The notes: generated from the letters alone by a model not told the origin. Counted from the stretch's first letter, positions 34,603-44,600 are shown. The stretch: DNA of 64,000 nucleotides from Kordia sp050633145 (GCF_050633145.1 NZ_JBOEFY010000026.1:154630-218629), one strand, 5' to 3'. Made by a program: numbers and translations.

Positions 34603-34836
34603 CTATTTCCAGTAATTATTTGCAGCAGAAACCGTTTGAAAGTTAACGGCAATTACATGAGAAGCCATGGTAAGACCTGTTGCATTATTTGCATATTCTG
34701 GTCGTAATTTTTTCAGTACTTCCATGTCAGGTTGTGTTGATTTTACGCCCATTCTTGAGAGCTTTATTGCGAGTTCGTATCCTTCTTGTGGCGTTTCAGT
34801 TTGTAGACTATGAAGCCATATTTCTTTTTGTTCCAT
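34603..34836 (-). CDS. Hypothetical protein, 77 aa
   Basis: The frame is open to a GTG at 34887, but the ATG at 34836 (MEQKEIWLHSLQTE) is a better start. Soluble, mixed composition (...GYELAIKLSRMGVKSTQPDMEVLKKLRPEYANNATGL...). No family recognised. It lies 81 nt downstream of the AraC regulator on the same strand and may share its transcript. Confidence 0.5.
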   Translation of the reverse strand: MEQKEIWLHSLQTETPQEGYELAIKLSRMGVKSTQPDMEVLKKLRPEYANNATGLTMASHVIAVNFQTVSAANNYWK

Positions 34837-34917
34837 ATTGATGTTTTTTTTATTTAAAACAAATGTAATAGCGAAGCTATATGCCACTTAAGGACAATTG
34901 AACCAAAACATGGACAA

Positions 34918-35760
34918 TTAAATCAGTCTGTTATTTTTCAGTTGTTTGCGGAATTCTTTTGGAGAGATATTGGTATGCTTTTTAAAAACTCTACTGAAAT
35001 ATAAAGGATCGTTATAGCCAACTTCATAAGCAATGTCTTTGATAGATACATTCGTTAAGAATAACTTATTTTTTGCGCTAGCAATACGTTTTAGATTGAG
35101 TAGCGTTACAAAACTATTTTGGAAATATTTTTTACAGAGTCGGTTGAAAGTAGAGATTGACACTTCAATTTTTTTTGCATAAAATTCTGCCGAAGATTCT
35201 TTGATATAGTATTCATCTATCAGTTTCTCAATTTGATAATGAATGTTTTCTTTCTTGATGGATTCGATTTCTTGTTTTCCTTTTTTATAGCGAACTGCTT
35301 TTATTAGAAACATTTTTAGTTGACTTGATACCATGTCTAGTTGTCCAATTTCTTTTTTTGATAATTCTGATTGAATGTTTTCGTAGAAAGTAGATAAATC
35401 GTCGAATTCATTTCGAGAACAACGTAATACAGTATCATTCATAAAATTATTAAACAATAATCCTTGACAACCTATGTCTTTTGCATGAATGTCTATACAG
35501 AAAAAATCAGGATGAAATTGAATGAACACGCCTTCAAAATCAGCTTGCAGTTTTATTTTTTGATATGGATAGTAAAATAAAATATGATCGTTAGAAATTG
35601 TGATTTCTTGTGCATCAATTTTCAGTATTCCGTTTGCTTTCTTTAAAAAGAATACGCCATAGAAATTTGGGTTTTCAAACAGTGTTGAAAATGTGTCAGA
35701 AGCTACAGAAAGTACTGTGAGTATTTTTTCGTTTTTCTTATTGTAAAGCGTATGTGTCAT
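34918..35760 (-). CDS. AraC-family transcriptional regulator
   Basis: 280 aa. The N-terminal ~165 residues resemble a cupin-type sensing domain; the C-terminal ~100 residues hold the paired AraC helix-turn-helix (AEFYAKKIEVSISTFNRLCKK ... VSIKDIAYEVGYNDPLYFSRVFKKHTNISPKEFRKQ). No membrane segment. Target and ligand unknown; the only gene downstream on the same strand is the small hypothetical at 34603. Confidence 0.88.
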   Translation of the reverse strand: MTHTLYNKKNEKILTVLSVASDTFSTLFENPNFYGVFFLKKANGILKIDAQEITISNDHILFYYPYQKIKLQADFEGVFIQFHPDFFCIDIHAKDIGCQGLLFNNFMNDTVLRCSRNEFDDLSTFYENIQSELSKKEIGQLDMVSSQLKMFLIKAVRYKKGKQEIESIKKENIHYQIEKLIDEYYIKESSAEFYAKKIEVSISTFNRLCKKYFQNSFVTLLNLKRIASAKNKLFLTNVSIKDIAYEVGYNDPLYFSRVFKKHTNISPKEFRKQLKNNRLI

Positions 35761-35857
35761 TTGTAACTAGCTGTTATACAAATGTATTTTATTTATGGAT
35801 ATATACCTTTTTTTTCAATCGTTTTCATCTATATACAAATAGAAACTTAACTATATA

Positions 35858-35859
35858 NN
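35858..35859. other. Two undetermined bases (NN)
   Basis: Two N in an AT-rich stretch between the AraC regulator and the metalloprotease: a low-quality or contig-joining position. No gene is affected. Confidence 0.95.
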
Positions 35860-35902
35860 TTTTTTATTATATTATTTTGTGTATTCTATATAAAACTGCT
35901 TC

Positions 35903-36742
35903 TTAGTATAGGTAATTTAAAGCAGTAATATCATTTTGATTGAACTCTCCATCTTCGCTTGAACTAAAGCAAGCTAACATAAGAGAAGTTGAATCATATC
36001 CTGTTGGTGTTCCTGGAATATGTACTGCACCAACTCCAGCTGTTCCTTCATTTGAATTTTGTCCACAACTTTGTCTGCTGAACCAGTCCGTGTGACGGAA
36101 TCCGATTGAGTGTCCAATTTCATGTCCAATTACATGTTCGTGAACATTATTACTGTAAGGAGCTAATCCTGAATTAATTTTAACCCACTTGTATGGATTT
36201 CCTCCTGAAGGGAAACCAGCAGATCCACCTGCTCCACCTTGTACTTGATATACTACCATGTCTTTATTTTGATAGTTGGTACCAAATGTTAATTGGAAGC
36301 TGATGTCTAAATTTAATGCATTATAGTTATTTACTGCCCACTGAAGTCCAGTTTGCATTTTAGTTGTTAATCCATTAGAATTATTTCCTGTATATCCTAT
36401 AATTGTAATTACACCGTTAGACACTAAGTTATTTGTACGGTATTGCTTACTTGTAATATCTCCACCCATTTCCATGTTCATTAATTGATCACGTGTCATA
36501 AAGATATCACCTTCAATCATGTATCCTTCTTCGATTTTACCATTTGGTTTTTCGAATGAAGCTTCCTGCATATCAAATGTGTTGAAGTGAAGTGATTGTG
36601 CTTTTGCAACTAGTTCTTGTGGAACTCCGATAGCTGTGTTTTGCTCCTCGTCTACTACACTGTCATTATCTTTACTACAAGATGTAAAAGTAAGTCCTGC
36701 AGTCAATGCCATTAGCAATGCTAAGTTTTTAATTTTTTTCAT
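35903..36742 (-). CDS. Zinc metalloprotease lipoprotein, HEIGH (M57-like) type
   Basis: 279 aa from the ATG at 36742. The frame is open to 36802, but the lipoprotein signal MKKIKNLALLMALTAGLTFTSC begins here, with lipid on Cys22. The zinc site is HEIGHSIGFRH at residues 207-217, an HExxHxxGxxH metzincin-like motif; the literal HEIGH fits the dual-action HEIGH metallopeptidases (PF12388, M57). The preceding TFGTNYQNKDMVVYQVQGG and following AGVGAVHIPGTPTGYDSTSLML are consistent. A surface protease, probably with a propeptide (residues 23-100). Monocistronic. Confidence 0.87.
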   Translation of the reverse strand: MKKIKNLALLMALTAGLTFTSCSKDNDSVVDEEQNTAIGVPQELVAKAQSLHFNTFDMQEASFEKPNGKIEEGYMIEGDIFMTRDQLMNMEMGGDITSKQYRTNNLVSNGVITIIGYTGNNSNGLTTKMQTGLQWAVNNYNALNLDISFQLTFGTNYQNKDMVVYQVQGGAGGSAGFPSGGNPYKWVKINSGLAPYSNNVHEHVIGHEIGHSIGFRHTDWFSRQSCGQNSNEGTAGVGAVHIPGTPTGYDSTSLMLACFSSSEDGEFNQNDITALNYLY

Positions 36743-36905
36743 TTTAAAAGTTTTTTCGGTTAATGTTATAAATAGTTTGGAGCGATTTTTAACACAGCAC
36801 AAAATTATAAATTAGATTGAATAATTCCTAATAAAATGTTAAAAAAACTAATAATTCATAAAAAATTAACAGATTTCATATGCTTTGTTAAATATTTATC
36901 AAAAA

Positions 36906-36935
36906 AAATAGGTGCTTAAAAAAAAGCACCTATTT
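36906..36935 (-). terminator. Terminator after clpS
   Basis: AAATAGGTGCTT (36906-36917) pairs perfectly with AAGCACCTATTT (36924-36935), 6-nt A loop, T-rich on the minus strand beyond the stem. It closes the ldt-tlpA-tpiA-prmA-clpS transcript. Confidence 0.85.
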
Positions 36936-36965
36936 ATATATAACCTGTTAAAAATCTTTTAGTTA

Positions 36966-37247
36966 CTAGATTATTTCAGCAGAAAGTCCTGCTTCCAATA
37001 ATTTACTGCATCTAGGTTTTAAGTCATTATATTCTCCTGTTTTCACCGTACATTTTCCTTTATAATGAACAATTATTGAACATTGTTCTGCTTGCTCGGC
37101 AGTATGATCGCATGCATAAATAAGCGTATTTATAACATGATCAAATGTGTTTACATCATCATTATATAATACAATTTCATTATTTTTTTGTATATCTTCT
37201 AGCGTGAGTAATTCTTCTTGAATTTTTTCTTGTGTACTCATATTCAA
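36966..37247 (-). CDS. clpS: ATP-dependent Clp protease adaptor ClpS
   Basis: 93 aa. IVLYNDDVNTFDHVINTL is the conserved ClpS segment, with Asp residues that contact the N-degron amino group; YACDHTAEQAEQCSIIVHYKGKCTVKTGEY follows. ClpS delivers proteins with hydrophobic N-terminal residues to ClpAP-type unfoldases. It is cytoplasmic and four nt downstream of prmA, so almost certainly in the same operon. The start could also be the second Met, two codons in. Confidence 0.93.
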   Translation of the reverse strand: MNMSTQEKIQEELLTLEDIQKNNEIVLYNDDVNTFDHVINTLIYACDHTAEQAEQCSIIVHYKGKCTVKTGEYNDLKPRCSKLLEAGLSAEII

Positions 37248-37251
37248 TATT

Positions 37252-38091
37252 TTACTGCGAATTTACAAATTTTAGTGAAACCCAATTGTTTTTTTCGAGT
37301 TTGTCCGCATATTTTAACTTGTTTTTCACACATTCATCCGTAATCATAGGAATATCTTCCGTATAAAAACCACTTAAAAACAATATTCCGTTTTCATTTA
37401 AACAGTTAGCATATTGATGAATATCGTTCAATAGAATGTTTCTGTTAATGTTAGCAATGACAATATCATAGGCTTTATTTTCCAATAGGGAAACATCTCC
37501 TTCATATACAGAAATATGCTTACAATTGTTACGTTCTACATTCTCGAGTGAGTTTAAATAACACCAGTTATCAATATCAATTGCATCTAAAGGTTTGGCG
37601 CCTTTCATTTCAGCCAAAATAGCTAAAACACCTGTTCCGCAACCCATATCTAACACTTTTTTATCAGTTACATCTGTGTTTAAAATATGCTGTAACATCA
37701 TATGTGTGGTCTCGTGGTGCCCAGTTCCAAAACTCATTTTTGGTTCAATAACAATGTCATATTCAACCGATGGTTTTTCATGAAAAGGTGCACGAACTAC
37801 ACATTTTCCGTCTACTTCAATTGGTGTAAAGTTCTTTTCCCATTCTTCATTCCAATTGACTTGTGCTATTTCTTCATGCACATAGCTGATGCTGAATTCT
37901 GAATTTTTTAGTATTTGAATATCTTCTAAAATTGCATCGTGCCAATCGTCTTTTTGAATGTACGCGTTGACACCTTCTTCATTTTCAACAAAGCTTTCAA
38001 ATCCAGCAAAACCGAGTTCTGCAATTAGAATTTCCGTTCCAGGTTGTACTGGTGAAACCTTGAATGTATATCCAATATAAGTTGTTGACAT
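37252..38091 (-). CDS. prmA: Ribosomal protein L11 methyltransferase
   Basis: 279 aa. SAM-binding motif VLDMGCGTGVLAILAEMKGA, preceded by MSFGTGHHETTHMMLQ, the PrmA-specific substrate segment, and followed by VIANINRNILL. It trimethylates L11 on lysines and the N-terminus (family knowledge). It lies between tpiA (2-nt gap) and clpS (4-nt gap), a linkage conserved in Flavobacteriia. Confidence 0.94.
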   Translation of the reverse strand: MSTTYIGYTFKVSPVQPGTEILIAELGFAGFESFVENEEGVNAYIQKDDWHDAILEDIQILKNSEFSISYVHEEIAQVNWNEEWEKNFTPIEVDGKCVVRAPFHEKPSVEYDIVIEPKMSFGTGHHETTHMMLQHILNTDVTDKKVLDMGCGTGVLAILAEMKGAKPLDAIDIDNWCYLNSLENVERNNCKHISVYEGDVSLLENKAYDIVIANINRNILLNDIHQYANCLNENGILFLSGFYTEDIPMITDECVKNKLKYADKLEKNNWVSLKFVNSQ

Positions 38092-38093
38092 AT

Positions 38094-38843
38094 TTAAAAT
38101 GCGTTTATAATAGCAACAAAATCAGCCGCTTTTAAGGCTGCGCCACCAATTAATCCTCCATCTACATCTTCTTTAGCAAAAATTTCAGTTGCGTTTGCTG
38201 GTTTTACACTTCCTCCATATAAGATAGAAAGTTCATTTCCTGTTTCGTTTCCAAATTTTTCAGAAATCGTTTTACGGATAAAAGCGTGCATTTCTTGTGC
38301 TTGTTCTGGCGAAGCAGTTTCTCCAGTTCCTATTGCCCAAACTGGTTCGTATGCTAAGATTATGTTTTTCCAATCAGTAGCATTTAAGTGAAATAATGCA
38401 TTTTTTAACTGACTTTCTACAACTGCAAAGTGATTTTCAGATTTACGATCTTCTAATTCTTCTCCAAAACAGAATACAATTTGCATATCATTTGCCAAAG
38501 CAGCATCTACTTTTTTAGCTAATAATTCATCTGTTTCTCCAAAATATGCTCTTCGCTCACTATGTCCAAGAATTACGGTATTTACGCCAACACTTTTTAA
38601 CATATTTGCTGATACTTCACCTGTGTAAGCTCCTTTTGCTTCTTGATGCATGTTTTGTGCAATTACTTCTATATTATGTCCTTTTAGTACGTTAAACGCT
38701 TGAAAAAGGTTTACTGAAGTAGGTGCTACCATAACATTTACATCTGTATTTGGCACTTGTGCAATTAAGTCATTTAATAATGCTTCCGTTTCCGAAAGAT
38801 CATTGTTCATTTTCCAGTTTCCTGCAACTATTTTACGTCTCAT
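38094..38843 (-). CDS. tpiA: Triose-phosphate isomerase
   Basis: 249 aa. The substrate lysine lies in AGNWKMN (residues 6-12), the electrophilic His in ILGHSERR, the catalytic Glu in AYEPVWAIGTGE, and the phosphate loop in YGGSVKP. Interconverts dihydroxyacetone phosphate and glyceraldehyde 3-phosphate in glycolysis and gluconeogenesis. Third gene of the five-gene minus-strand operon. Confidence 0.97.
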   Translation of the reverse strand: MRRKIVAGNWKMNNDLSETEALLNDLIAQVPNTDVNVMVAPTSVNLFQAFNVLKGHNIEVIAQNMHQEAKGAYTGEVSANMLKSVGVNTVILGHSERRAYFGETDELLAKKVDAALANDMQIVFCFGEELEDRKSENHFAVVESQLKNALFHLNATDWKNIILAYEPVWAIGTGETASPEQAQEMHAFIRKTISEKFGNETGNELSILYGGSVKPANATEIFAKEDVDGGLIGGAALKAADFVAIINAF

Positions 38844-38876
38844 TTTATTGTTTTTTATTGAACCTATTTAAAGTTT

Positions 38877-39353
38877 TTATTTTAATGCTTTGTCGTCTGT
38901 TTCTATGGCTTCAAAAAGTTTAATACTTCCATCTGGGTTGATAATCATGTATCTAGGAATCCAATTGAGTCCAATAGCTTTTCCAAATGTACCGTACATT
39001 CCTGACTTTAAGAAATAATGTTCTCCGACAAGCGCGTGTTTTTTAATTCCTTTTTTCCACGCTGCTATATTTCGGTCTAAAGATAGAAATAGGTATGTTA
39101 ATTGTGGATTATTTTTTTGAATTTCTTTGATTCCTGGAATTCCTGTTAAACAATCGCGACACCATGAAGCCCATATATCTACAAAAATAGTTTTCCCTTT
39201 ATGGCTTGCTAAAATGTTTTCAAATGTAGTGTTTTCTCCGTTTATGGAAAGCATTGTTTCTTGTAATGCTTCTGGAGGGAATTCTTTTAATATTTCTTTG
39301 TGACAGCTTGCCACTAAACAAGCAATTAACAATAATTGTATGAAGTGTTTCAT
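38877..39353 (-). CDS. TlpA-like thioredoxin-fold lipoprotein
   Basis: 158 aa from the ATG at 39353. The longer frame to 39413 overlaps the upstream L,D-transpeptidase, and the lipoprotein signal MKHFIQLLLIACLVASC begins here (lipid on Cys17). A thioredoxin fold with active site WCRDC (Cys65, Cys68). It probably reduces or resolves disulfides on exported proteins, as TlpA/ResA proteins do. It starts 2 nt before the end region of the L,D-transpeptidase gene and lies 33 nt ahead of tpiA. Confidence 0.88.
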   Translation of the reverse strand: MKHFIQLLLIACLVASCHKEILKEFPPEALQETMLSINGENTTFENILASHKGKTIFVDIWASWCRDCLTGIPGIKEIQKNNPQLTYLFLSLDRNIAAWKKGIKKHALVGEHYFLKSGMYGTFGKAIGLNWIPRYMIINPDGSIKLFEAIETDDKALK

Positions 39354-39354
39354 G

Positions 39355-39924
39355 CTATTTTTGAATGGTAATTTTTGTCTTTTTTGAGATGTATGGATAG
39401 ATTTCATTGACATCTTTGTTTTTCATCGAAATACATCCTAGTGTCCAGTTTCGTTTTTCATCAATCATAGCATCCATTCCATCTGGCACACCGTGAATTC
39501 CAACTTCACCTCCAATAGTTTCTCCATTTTTTATAATTCCATTTGCTTTACGCTGATTGAATTTTTTCCAAGAATCTGCATTCGGATAATCTATCCAAAC
39601 AAATTTTGACCAGCTGCGATGCGGATATTTGTCTCGCACGCCAAATACGCCTTCTGGTGTTCGCTTGTCACCTTCCTTTTCTTTGTCGTCCACAGGGTTT
39701 CCTCCAAAAACAACATTGTATTCTTTTACCAAGGTATCCGCCGCAAAAACAGAAAGTTTATAATCGCTTTTATCGATAAGAATTCGAATTGGTGTTCCGT
39801 CTGGCAATAACTTTTTTATAGGTGTTTCTTCAGCTTTATTGCTTTGAGTCGACACCTCTTTTTTACAAGATTGCACAGATAGCATGATACTTATGCAAAC
39901 GAAAAATAATTTAAAAGTTTTCAT
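39355..39924 (-). CDS. L,D-transpeptidase (YkuD fold), lipoprotein
   Basis: 189 aa. Lipoprotein signal MKTFKLFFVCISIMLSVQSC (lipid on Cys20). The YkuD domain carries HGVPDGMDAMIDEKRNWTLGC, which gives the catalytic His and the nucleophilic Cys of HG...GCISM. These enzymes make 3-3 cross-links in peptidoglycan or attach proteins to it. Probably periplasm-facing. First gene of the tlpA-tpiA-prmA-clpS transcript. Confidence 0.88.
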   Translation of the reverse strand: MKTFKLFFVCISIMLSVQSCKKEVSTQSNKAEETPIKKLLPDGTPIRILIDKSDYKLSVFAADTLVKEYNVVFGGNPVDDKEKEGDKRTPEGVFGVRDKYPHRSWSKFVWIDYPNADSWKKFNQRKANGIIKNGETIGGEVGIHGVPDGMDAMIDEKRNWTLGCISMKNKDVNEIYPYISKKTKITIQK

Positions 39925-40032
39925 CTGTTTATTTTTATTTTATGAACGCTGTCAGATGTTGTTTGCTATGAATCATTTTTCTTGGTCCAAAAATTTTTAA
40001 CATGCTCATATCATATTAATTCTACAACGAAT

Positions 40033-40740
40033 TTATTCTATTATAAATTGTCTTATTTCAGAATTAGAAATATTTCCACTCGGATCTTTTGATTGAATTT
40101 TCCAGTAATAAACTCCTGCTGTCAGTGTTTCTGTATGTGTTTCAGCAGTTAGCATGTTTGCAACTTCTTGCACAGGCGGATTTGCGGTGTCTACATATAC
40201 TGCATATTCTAAAAGTTCTGTTTCGCCCTCATCAGGGTCATTTCCTACCCAAGTGAATACTACATCTAAAGTTGCAACCGTTGCGCCATTGTCTGGACTT
40301 GTCAATGTAGCTGGAAAAGGCAAATAGTTTGAAATTGCATTGAAAGGTGTTTGAAATTGCCAAGTTGCTCCCGTTACAGAATCGCCTTCACTATCGGTAG
40401 CTTCCACATTCCAAGAATACGAAGTTCCTTTTTCTAAGGTAACCATTGTAGAAGTTCCTGTGAGGTTTTCTGTAGCAACCACTAAGTTTGTCGTTAAGTT
40501 TCTAAGTGTAAACGTATAATCTAGATTGTTATCTTCTACATCTTGAAAGTCATTCCATTGAAAGTCAACTCTAATTTCTGTATCTGAAATTTCTTCACCT
40601 GTGCATACTCCATTGTTATTTGGAAGTATATAACTGCTAGCTGTTGGCACATTATTTTCTGGTTCTGGAGCTGGATCTGAGTCTCCTGAACTACAACTTA
40701 TGATTGTTATTGTTACAAAAAGTCCTAAAAATTTTTTCAT
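40033..40740 (-). CDS. Lipoprotein with two fibronectin-type III/Ig-like domains
   Basis: 235 aa from the ATG at 40740 (MKKFLGLFVTITIISC, lipid on Cys16). The extra N-terminal codons to 40803 do not look like a signal and are rejected. After a short acidic/Pro linker (SSGDSDPAPEPENN), two beta-sandwich repeats can be seen: each has an F.W...D.E...L.Y core and ends in YSWNVEATDSEGD or YYWKIQSKDPSGN. No catalytic motif. It is probably a surface adhesin-like lipoprotein. It lies 89 nt downstream of the giant T9SS gene and may be its co-secreted partner (inference). Confidence 0.7.
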   Translation of the reverse strand: MKKFLGLFVTITIISCSSGDSDPAPEPENNVPTASSYILPNNNGVCTGEEISDTEIRVDFQWNDFQDVEDNNLDYTFTLRNLTTNLVVATENLTGTSTMVTLEKGTSYSWNVEATDSEGDSVTGATWQFQTPFNAISNYLPFPATLTSPDNGATVATLDVVFTWVGNDPDEGETELLEYAVYVDTANPPVQEVANMLTAETHTETLTAGVYYWKIQSKDPSGNISNSEIRQFIIE

Positions 40741-40829
40741 CTGTTTTTTTGTTATGAATTTTGTTAGATGGAATTCGCTAACAATCATTTCGGTTGATGT
40801 CAAAAGATTGTTTTGCTCATTTCATCATT

Positions 40830-43800
40830 TTATCTTTTTATTAGTTTTTGTGTGAATGTATTTTCGCTAGTCGATAACTGTACAAAATACACACCTGTTT
40901 TTAAGTTTTTTATGTCTATTTTTTGGTTGTTCACAGGAGTTTTGATAGTTTGATTTGCAATCAACCTTCCTGATATATCATATATACCAACATTGGCATT
41001 TGTTATATCTCCTGCATTTAGTAAACTTAGATAGATATAGTCGTTACTTGGATTTGGTAACATGACAAAGTTTGCGTTCGAAATTGTTTTTATCGTTTCT
41101 GTGAACTTTCCTTGACATGCTTTTTCGGTGGTTACCTCAACCGTGTTTATTGGTTTACTTAACTGTTTTGTGAACGTCACTGTTGTGTTTTCATCTGGAG
41201 CAATAACAGTAAACTCTTCTCCATTAATGAAGATACTGTAGTTGGTTGCGCCTATCAAGTCTATAGTATATTCGTTACTTCGTGATAGTGCTGAGTTTGC
41301 ATGCAATTCTGCTGGATCACCTATTTCTACCGTGAAGCATTGCTCGTAGTTTTCATCTGTAATACTGAAACATAATTCGTAAGTTCCTGCATCTAGATTT
41401 TCTATGAGTAAATCTTCTGTAAAGGTGTTTACTGGAATATTTATTGGCGTTCCATTGCGTTTTAAATCGGCTACATAATTATGATTTGCAATTGCTTTGA
41501 TGTCTATTTTTGCATTGTCTAAACTTGCGCAGGTTTCACTTTCGGTTTGTATCAAATAGTTGTCTACAGGTAATGTAAACGGGCAACCATCTGTATTTGT
41601 TCCGTTGTAGTATGGACAATCGTCATCTACATCTAAAATACCGTCATTGTCATCATCATCGTCACACAAATCACCTAAACCATCTTGATCAAAGTCTTCT
41701 TGGTTTGGATTGTAAACTTCGGCACAGTTATCATCTGCGTTTAAAACGCCATCGCCATCCGTGTCATCGTCACATACATCGCCCATTCCATCATTGTCAG
41801 CATCTGCTTGATCGGTGTTTGCTATGTCAGGACAGTTGTCCATATAGTTATAAATGGTATCGCCATCTGTATCTTCTACAATTCGTGTTTCTGTTTTATT
41901 GGTAATTATTGGCGCATTGAAATCAAAGTAAATTGCAGCTCTGTTGTCAATTATGTCTCCGACTTGCACTGTACTTTTTGGTTTTACTCTGAACGCGATG
42001 TATCCGTGACTGTTTGGTTCATCATTTGTACTATCTGGCAAGTTGATATCGTTAAATAAAAACTCCAATTCTGGATCGTCTCCTGTAACTAAAGCTATCG
42101 AATAATCGTGACTTGCATCGACAGGTTCAAAAGTATCCCAATCGATTAAATTACTCATGAGATCTACAATACGAATGTTTACTGCTGGTGACGTTCCTTC
42201 GTTTTGAAAACGAATTACATAGTGCAAATATTCGTCTGCATCTTCAATGAGTACATGTTCGCCTTCTAATACTCTTTTGTCATTTGGATCGTATGAGGAA
42301 AGTACGATTTGATTGAGACTGTTTTGATTGTTATTAGGAAGTATGTCATTCGTTAAAGGAGCTATTGCTATGAAAATTAGCTCATCGTTAATATTCGTTG
42401 TTGGTGGTGGCAATACATCAAAATTGACCGTAATGCTTCTGGTTTCGCCTGGAATTAGGTTTGTATAATCCCACGTGAGTATATTTGTTGCTTGTGTTGT
42501 TGGTGTAATGCTAGCTGAGGTAAAGTCTATTTTTTCATCGTTGAAGTTAAAATCGATTGTTCCACTAACAAGTGTTGTTCCATTGTTTTCTAGTACAATA
42601 CTATAGACTGCTTCAAATCCTGCTACTGCTGGAATTTCGGGTATAATAATTACTGATATTTCTTCGAAAACTTCTGTGTATGCTGCGCAAAAATCAACTA
42701 TTTCGGTATTGTCTGTTCCCGTTATCGTTATGTTTTGAGATTGTGGAACAATATCAAGTTGACTATCAGACTCAATGTATACATCAAAAGAACCTTCTGG
42801 TACAAATAGCGTGTATTCTCCATTTTCATTGGTAAATGTTGAATAATAGTTGACTCCATCGTATGCTATTATTTGAATGCTTTCGAAAGGAAAATCGTCT
42901 GCCGTACAGCCGTTGTCATCAAAATCTAATAGCACTGTTCCTGTAATTGTATTTAACGTACATGTTTGAGCAGAAAATTGACAAGGTACACTAACATTCA
43001 CCAATGCATAGTTTGAATTATTTGTTACGAAATTACAAATAGCAGCACAATCGTTCATAATTGGATTACTTTGAATTCTTAATTCACCTCCTACAGATTG
43101 TAAAGTTTCCAGCCCATCTAAGGAAGGAATTATTGCATTGTAAATAATTTTAAGGTCACCCGAAACTGTATGTAAAGAGGTAAACATGTCTTCCATAGAG
43201 GTTATACCTAATTCAATATCTCTTACGGTACAATTTCCACCAATGGTGTGCAATACTTGAAATGAAGTCGTAGTAGGCGCAAATTCATCAAGTTCAAAAT
43301 TTCCTCCTATTGTTTCTAAAGAATTCATTTCAAAAGAATATGATGCAGTTGTGCGCGGTAAATAATTAATTTTGATAGATCCATCGATTTGAGTTAATGA
43401 ATTTATGGATATATTTCCTATTTGTGTACCACCATAAAAATCTATGATTTCATTAGGATCCGTTGGTAAACTTGTGGGATATGAATAACCACTTATTAGT
43501 GATATGTCTCCTCCAATAGATGTTAGACTATTCAAGTTTATTTCTTCAATATTAATTTCTTGAAAATTTGTACTTGTAACCAGTAAACTTCCTCCAAGAG
43601 TTTCCAAGTTTGGAAAATTTAAGGATACGTTCGTATCTATATTACCAAAAGGATATACATTTCCGTAACCTCCAATTTCTATGTTACCTCCAACTGATAG
43701 AAGGTTAGGCAAATTAGTAAATTCATCTACTCCTTTTAAGTATAGATTGCCGCCAATAGTTTCTAATCCATTAAGTCCAGAACGAAGATTTGCCTTATCA

Positions 43801-44594
43801 ATAAATATTTCTCCTTCTATTGTCGTTAAATTATTAAGAAAATCTAATCCGACGTTTGAAAACCCACAGTATCCAGAAATAATCCTTAAATCTCCTCCAA
43901 TAGATGTAAATGAAGTAAAAAGATTGGTAGCATTCGTTGCTGTCTCAGATACTCTAGAGCAAGTAAACTTCATATCTCCTTCTACTCTTTCAAGTGCTGT
44001 AAACCCAGTAATACTGTCGAAACTGATATCTACAAAGCTAAGTTCGCCTCCTATTATTTCTATACTATCAAAACCATCTATGACGATTCCTCCTTTACTT
44101 TGATGTATTTTAACGTCTCCGCCAATACTTACCAAGCTATTGAAACCGCTAATTAATTCAAGTGAGTTACCATAATCTGGAGTCACATTTTCATCATAAT
44201 ATAAATGAACAAGAGAAAAATCTCCCCCAATAGTTTCTAAACTGTTAAATCCGGAGATTATTTGTATTCTGTCAGTCGGTCCAAATACGACATTGCCAGC
44301 TACGTTTATTAAATTTGCAAACCCTGTGATTTCAACTGAAGAACCAAAATAATATCCACCGAGCAGCAAATTTCCTTGTATAGAGGTAATAAAGTCCAAT
44401 CCACTTACATCCATATTTTCTCTATATGTTATTCCAAGACTAAAAGGAAGATCTGGACAGGTAGTCCCATAAGCAGCCACAAAAGCATCAATTTCTTCTT
44501 GGGTGCTTAGTGACATACTTTCTGTAGGACATTGTGCTTTTAATATATTGGCACTAAAAATTGTGATTAATGCTAATAATACTATTTTTTTCAT
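40830..44594 (-). CDS. Giant T9SS surface protein: receptor-L-like repeats, TSP3 repeats, sorting domain (copy 2)
   Basis: 1254 aa. Signal MKKIVLLALITIFSANILKAQ. The N-terminal ~510 residues are receptor-L/LRR-like beta-helix repeats (l..l.sigG.l.i). A carboxypeptidase-like SdrD-B-type domain (EGTVL-like TGTVLLDFDDNGC..., about 560-640) and a DUF11-like domain with SYDPNDK follow. Three thrombospondin type 3 units of the form DxDxDGxxxxxDNCP bind calcium. The last ~80 residues are a T9SS type A sorting domain (MLPNPSNDYIYLSLL ... GVYFVQLSTSENTFTQKLIKR). It is the distal of two tandem paralogues, 6 nt after the larger one. Probable adhesion or colony-surface role. Confidence 0.87.
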   Translation of the reverse strand: MKKIVLLALITIFSANILKAQCPTESMSLSTQEEIDAFVAAYGTTCPDLPFSLGITYRENMDVSGLDFITSIQGNLLLGGYYFGSSVEITGFANLINVAGNVVFGPTDRIQIISGFNSLETIGGDFSLVHLYYDENVTPDYGNSLELISGFNSLVSIGGDVKIHQSKGGIVIDGFDSIEIIGGELSFVDISFDSITGFTALERVEGDMKFTCSRVSETATNATNLFTSFTSIGGDLRIISGYCGFSNVGLDFLNNLTTIEGEIFIDKANLRSGLNGLETIGGNLYLKGVDEFTNLPNLLSVGGNIEIGGYGNVYPFGNIDTNVSLNFPNLETLGGSLLVTSTNFQEINIEEINLNSLTSIGGDISLISGYSYPTSLPTDPNEIIDFYGGTQIGNISINSLTQIDGSIKINYLPRTTASYSFEMNSLETIGGNFELDEFAPTTTSFQVLHTIGGNCTVRDIELGITSMEDMFTSLHTVSGDLKIIYNAIIPSLDGLETLQSVGGELRIQSNPIMNDCAAICNFVTNNSNYALVNVSVPCQFSAQTCTLNTITGTVLLDFDDNGCTADDFPFESIQIIAYDGVNYYSTFTNENGEYTLFVPEGSFDVYIESDSQLDIVPQSQNITITGTDNTEIVDFCAAYTEVFEEISVIIIPEIPAVAGFEAVYSIVLENNGTTLVSGTIDFNFNDEKIDFTSASITPTTQATNILTWDYTNLIPGETRSITVNFDVLPPPTTNINDELIFIAIAPLTNDILPNNNQNSLNQIVLSSYDPNDKRVLEGEHVLIEDADEYLHYVIRFQNEGTSPAVNIRIVDLMSNLIDWDTFEPVDASHDYSIALVTGDDPELEFLFNDINLPDSTNDEPNSHGYIAFRVKPKSTVQVGDIIDNRAAIYFDFNAPIITNKTETRIVEDTDGDTIYNYMDNCPDIANTDQADADNDGMGDVCDDDTDGDGVLNADDNCAEVYNPNQEDFDQDGLGDLCDDDDDNDGILDVDDDCPYYNGTNTDGCPFTLPVDNYLIQTESETCASLDNAKIDIKAIANHNYVADLKRNGTPINIPVNTFTEDLLIENLDAGTYELCFSITDENYEQCFTVEIGDPAELHANSALSRSNEYTIDLIGATNYSIFINGEEFTVIAPDENTTVTFTKQLSKPINTVEVTTEKACQGKFTETIKTISNANFVMLPNPSNDYIYLSLLNAGDITNANVGIYDISGRLIANQTIKTPVNNQKIDIKNLKTGVYFVQLSTSENTFTQKLIKR

Positions 44595-44600
44595 TTTTAT

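Noticed and set aside
35858..35859. Scaffold gap hiding a missing gene
   Set aside because: Only two N bases in an AT-rich spacer; flanking genes are complete.
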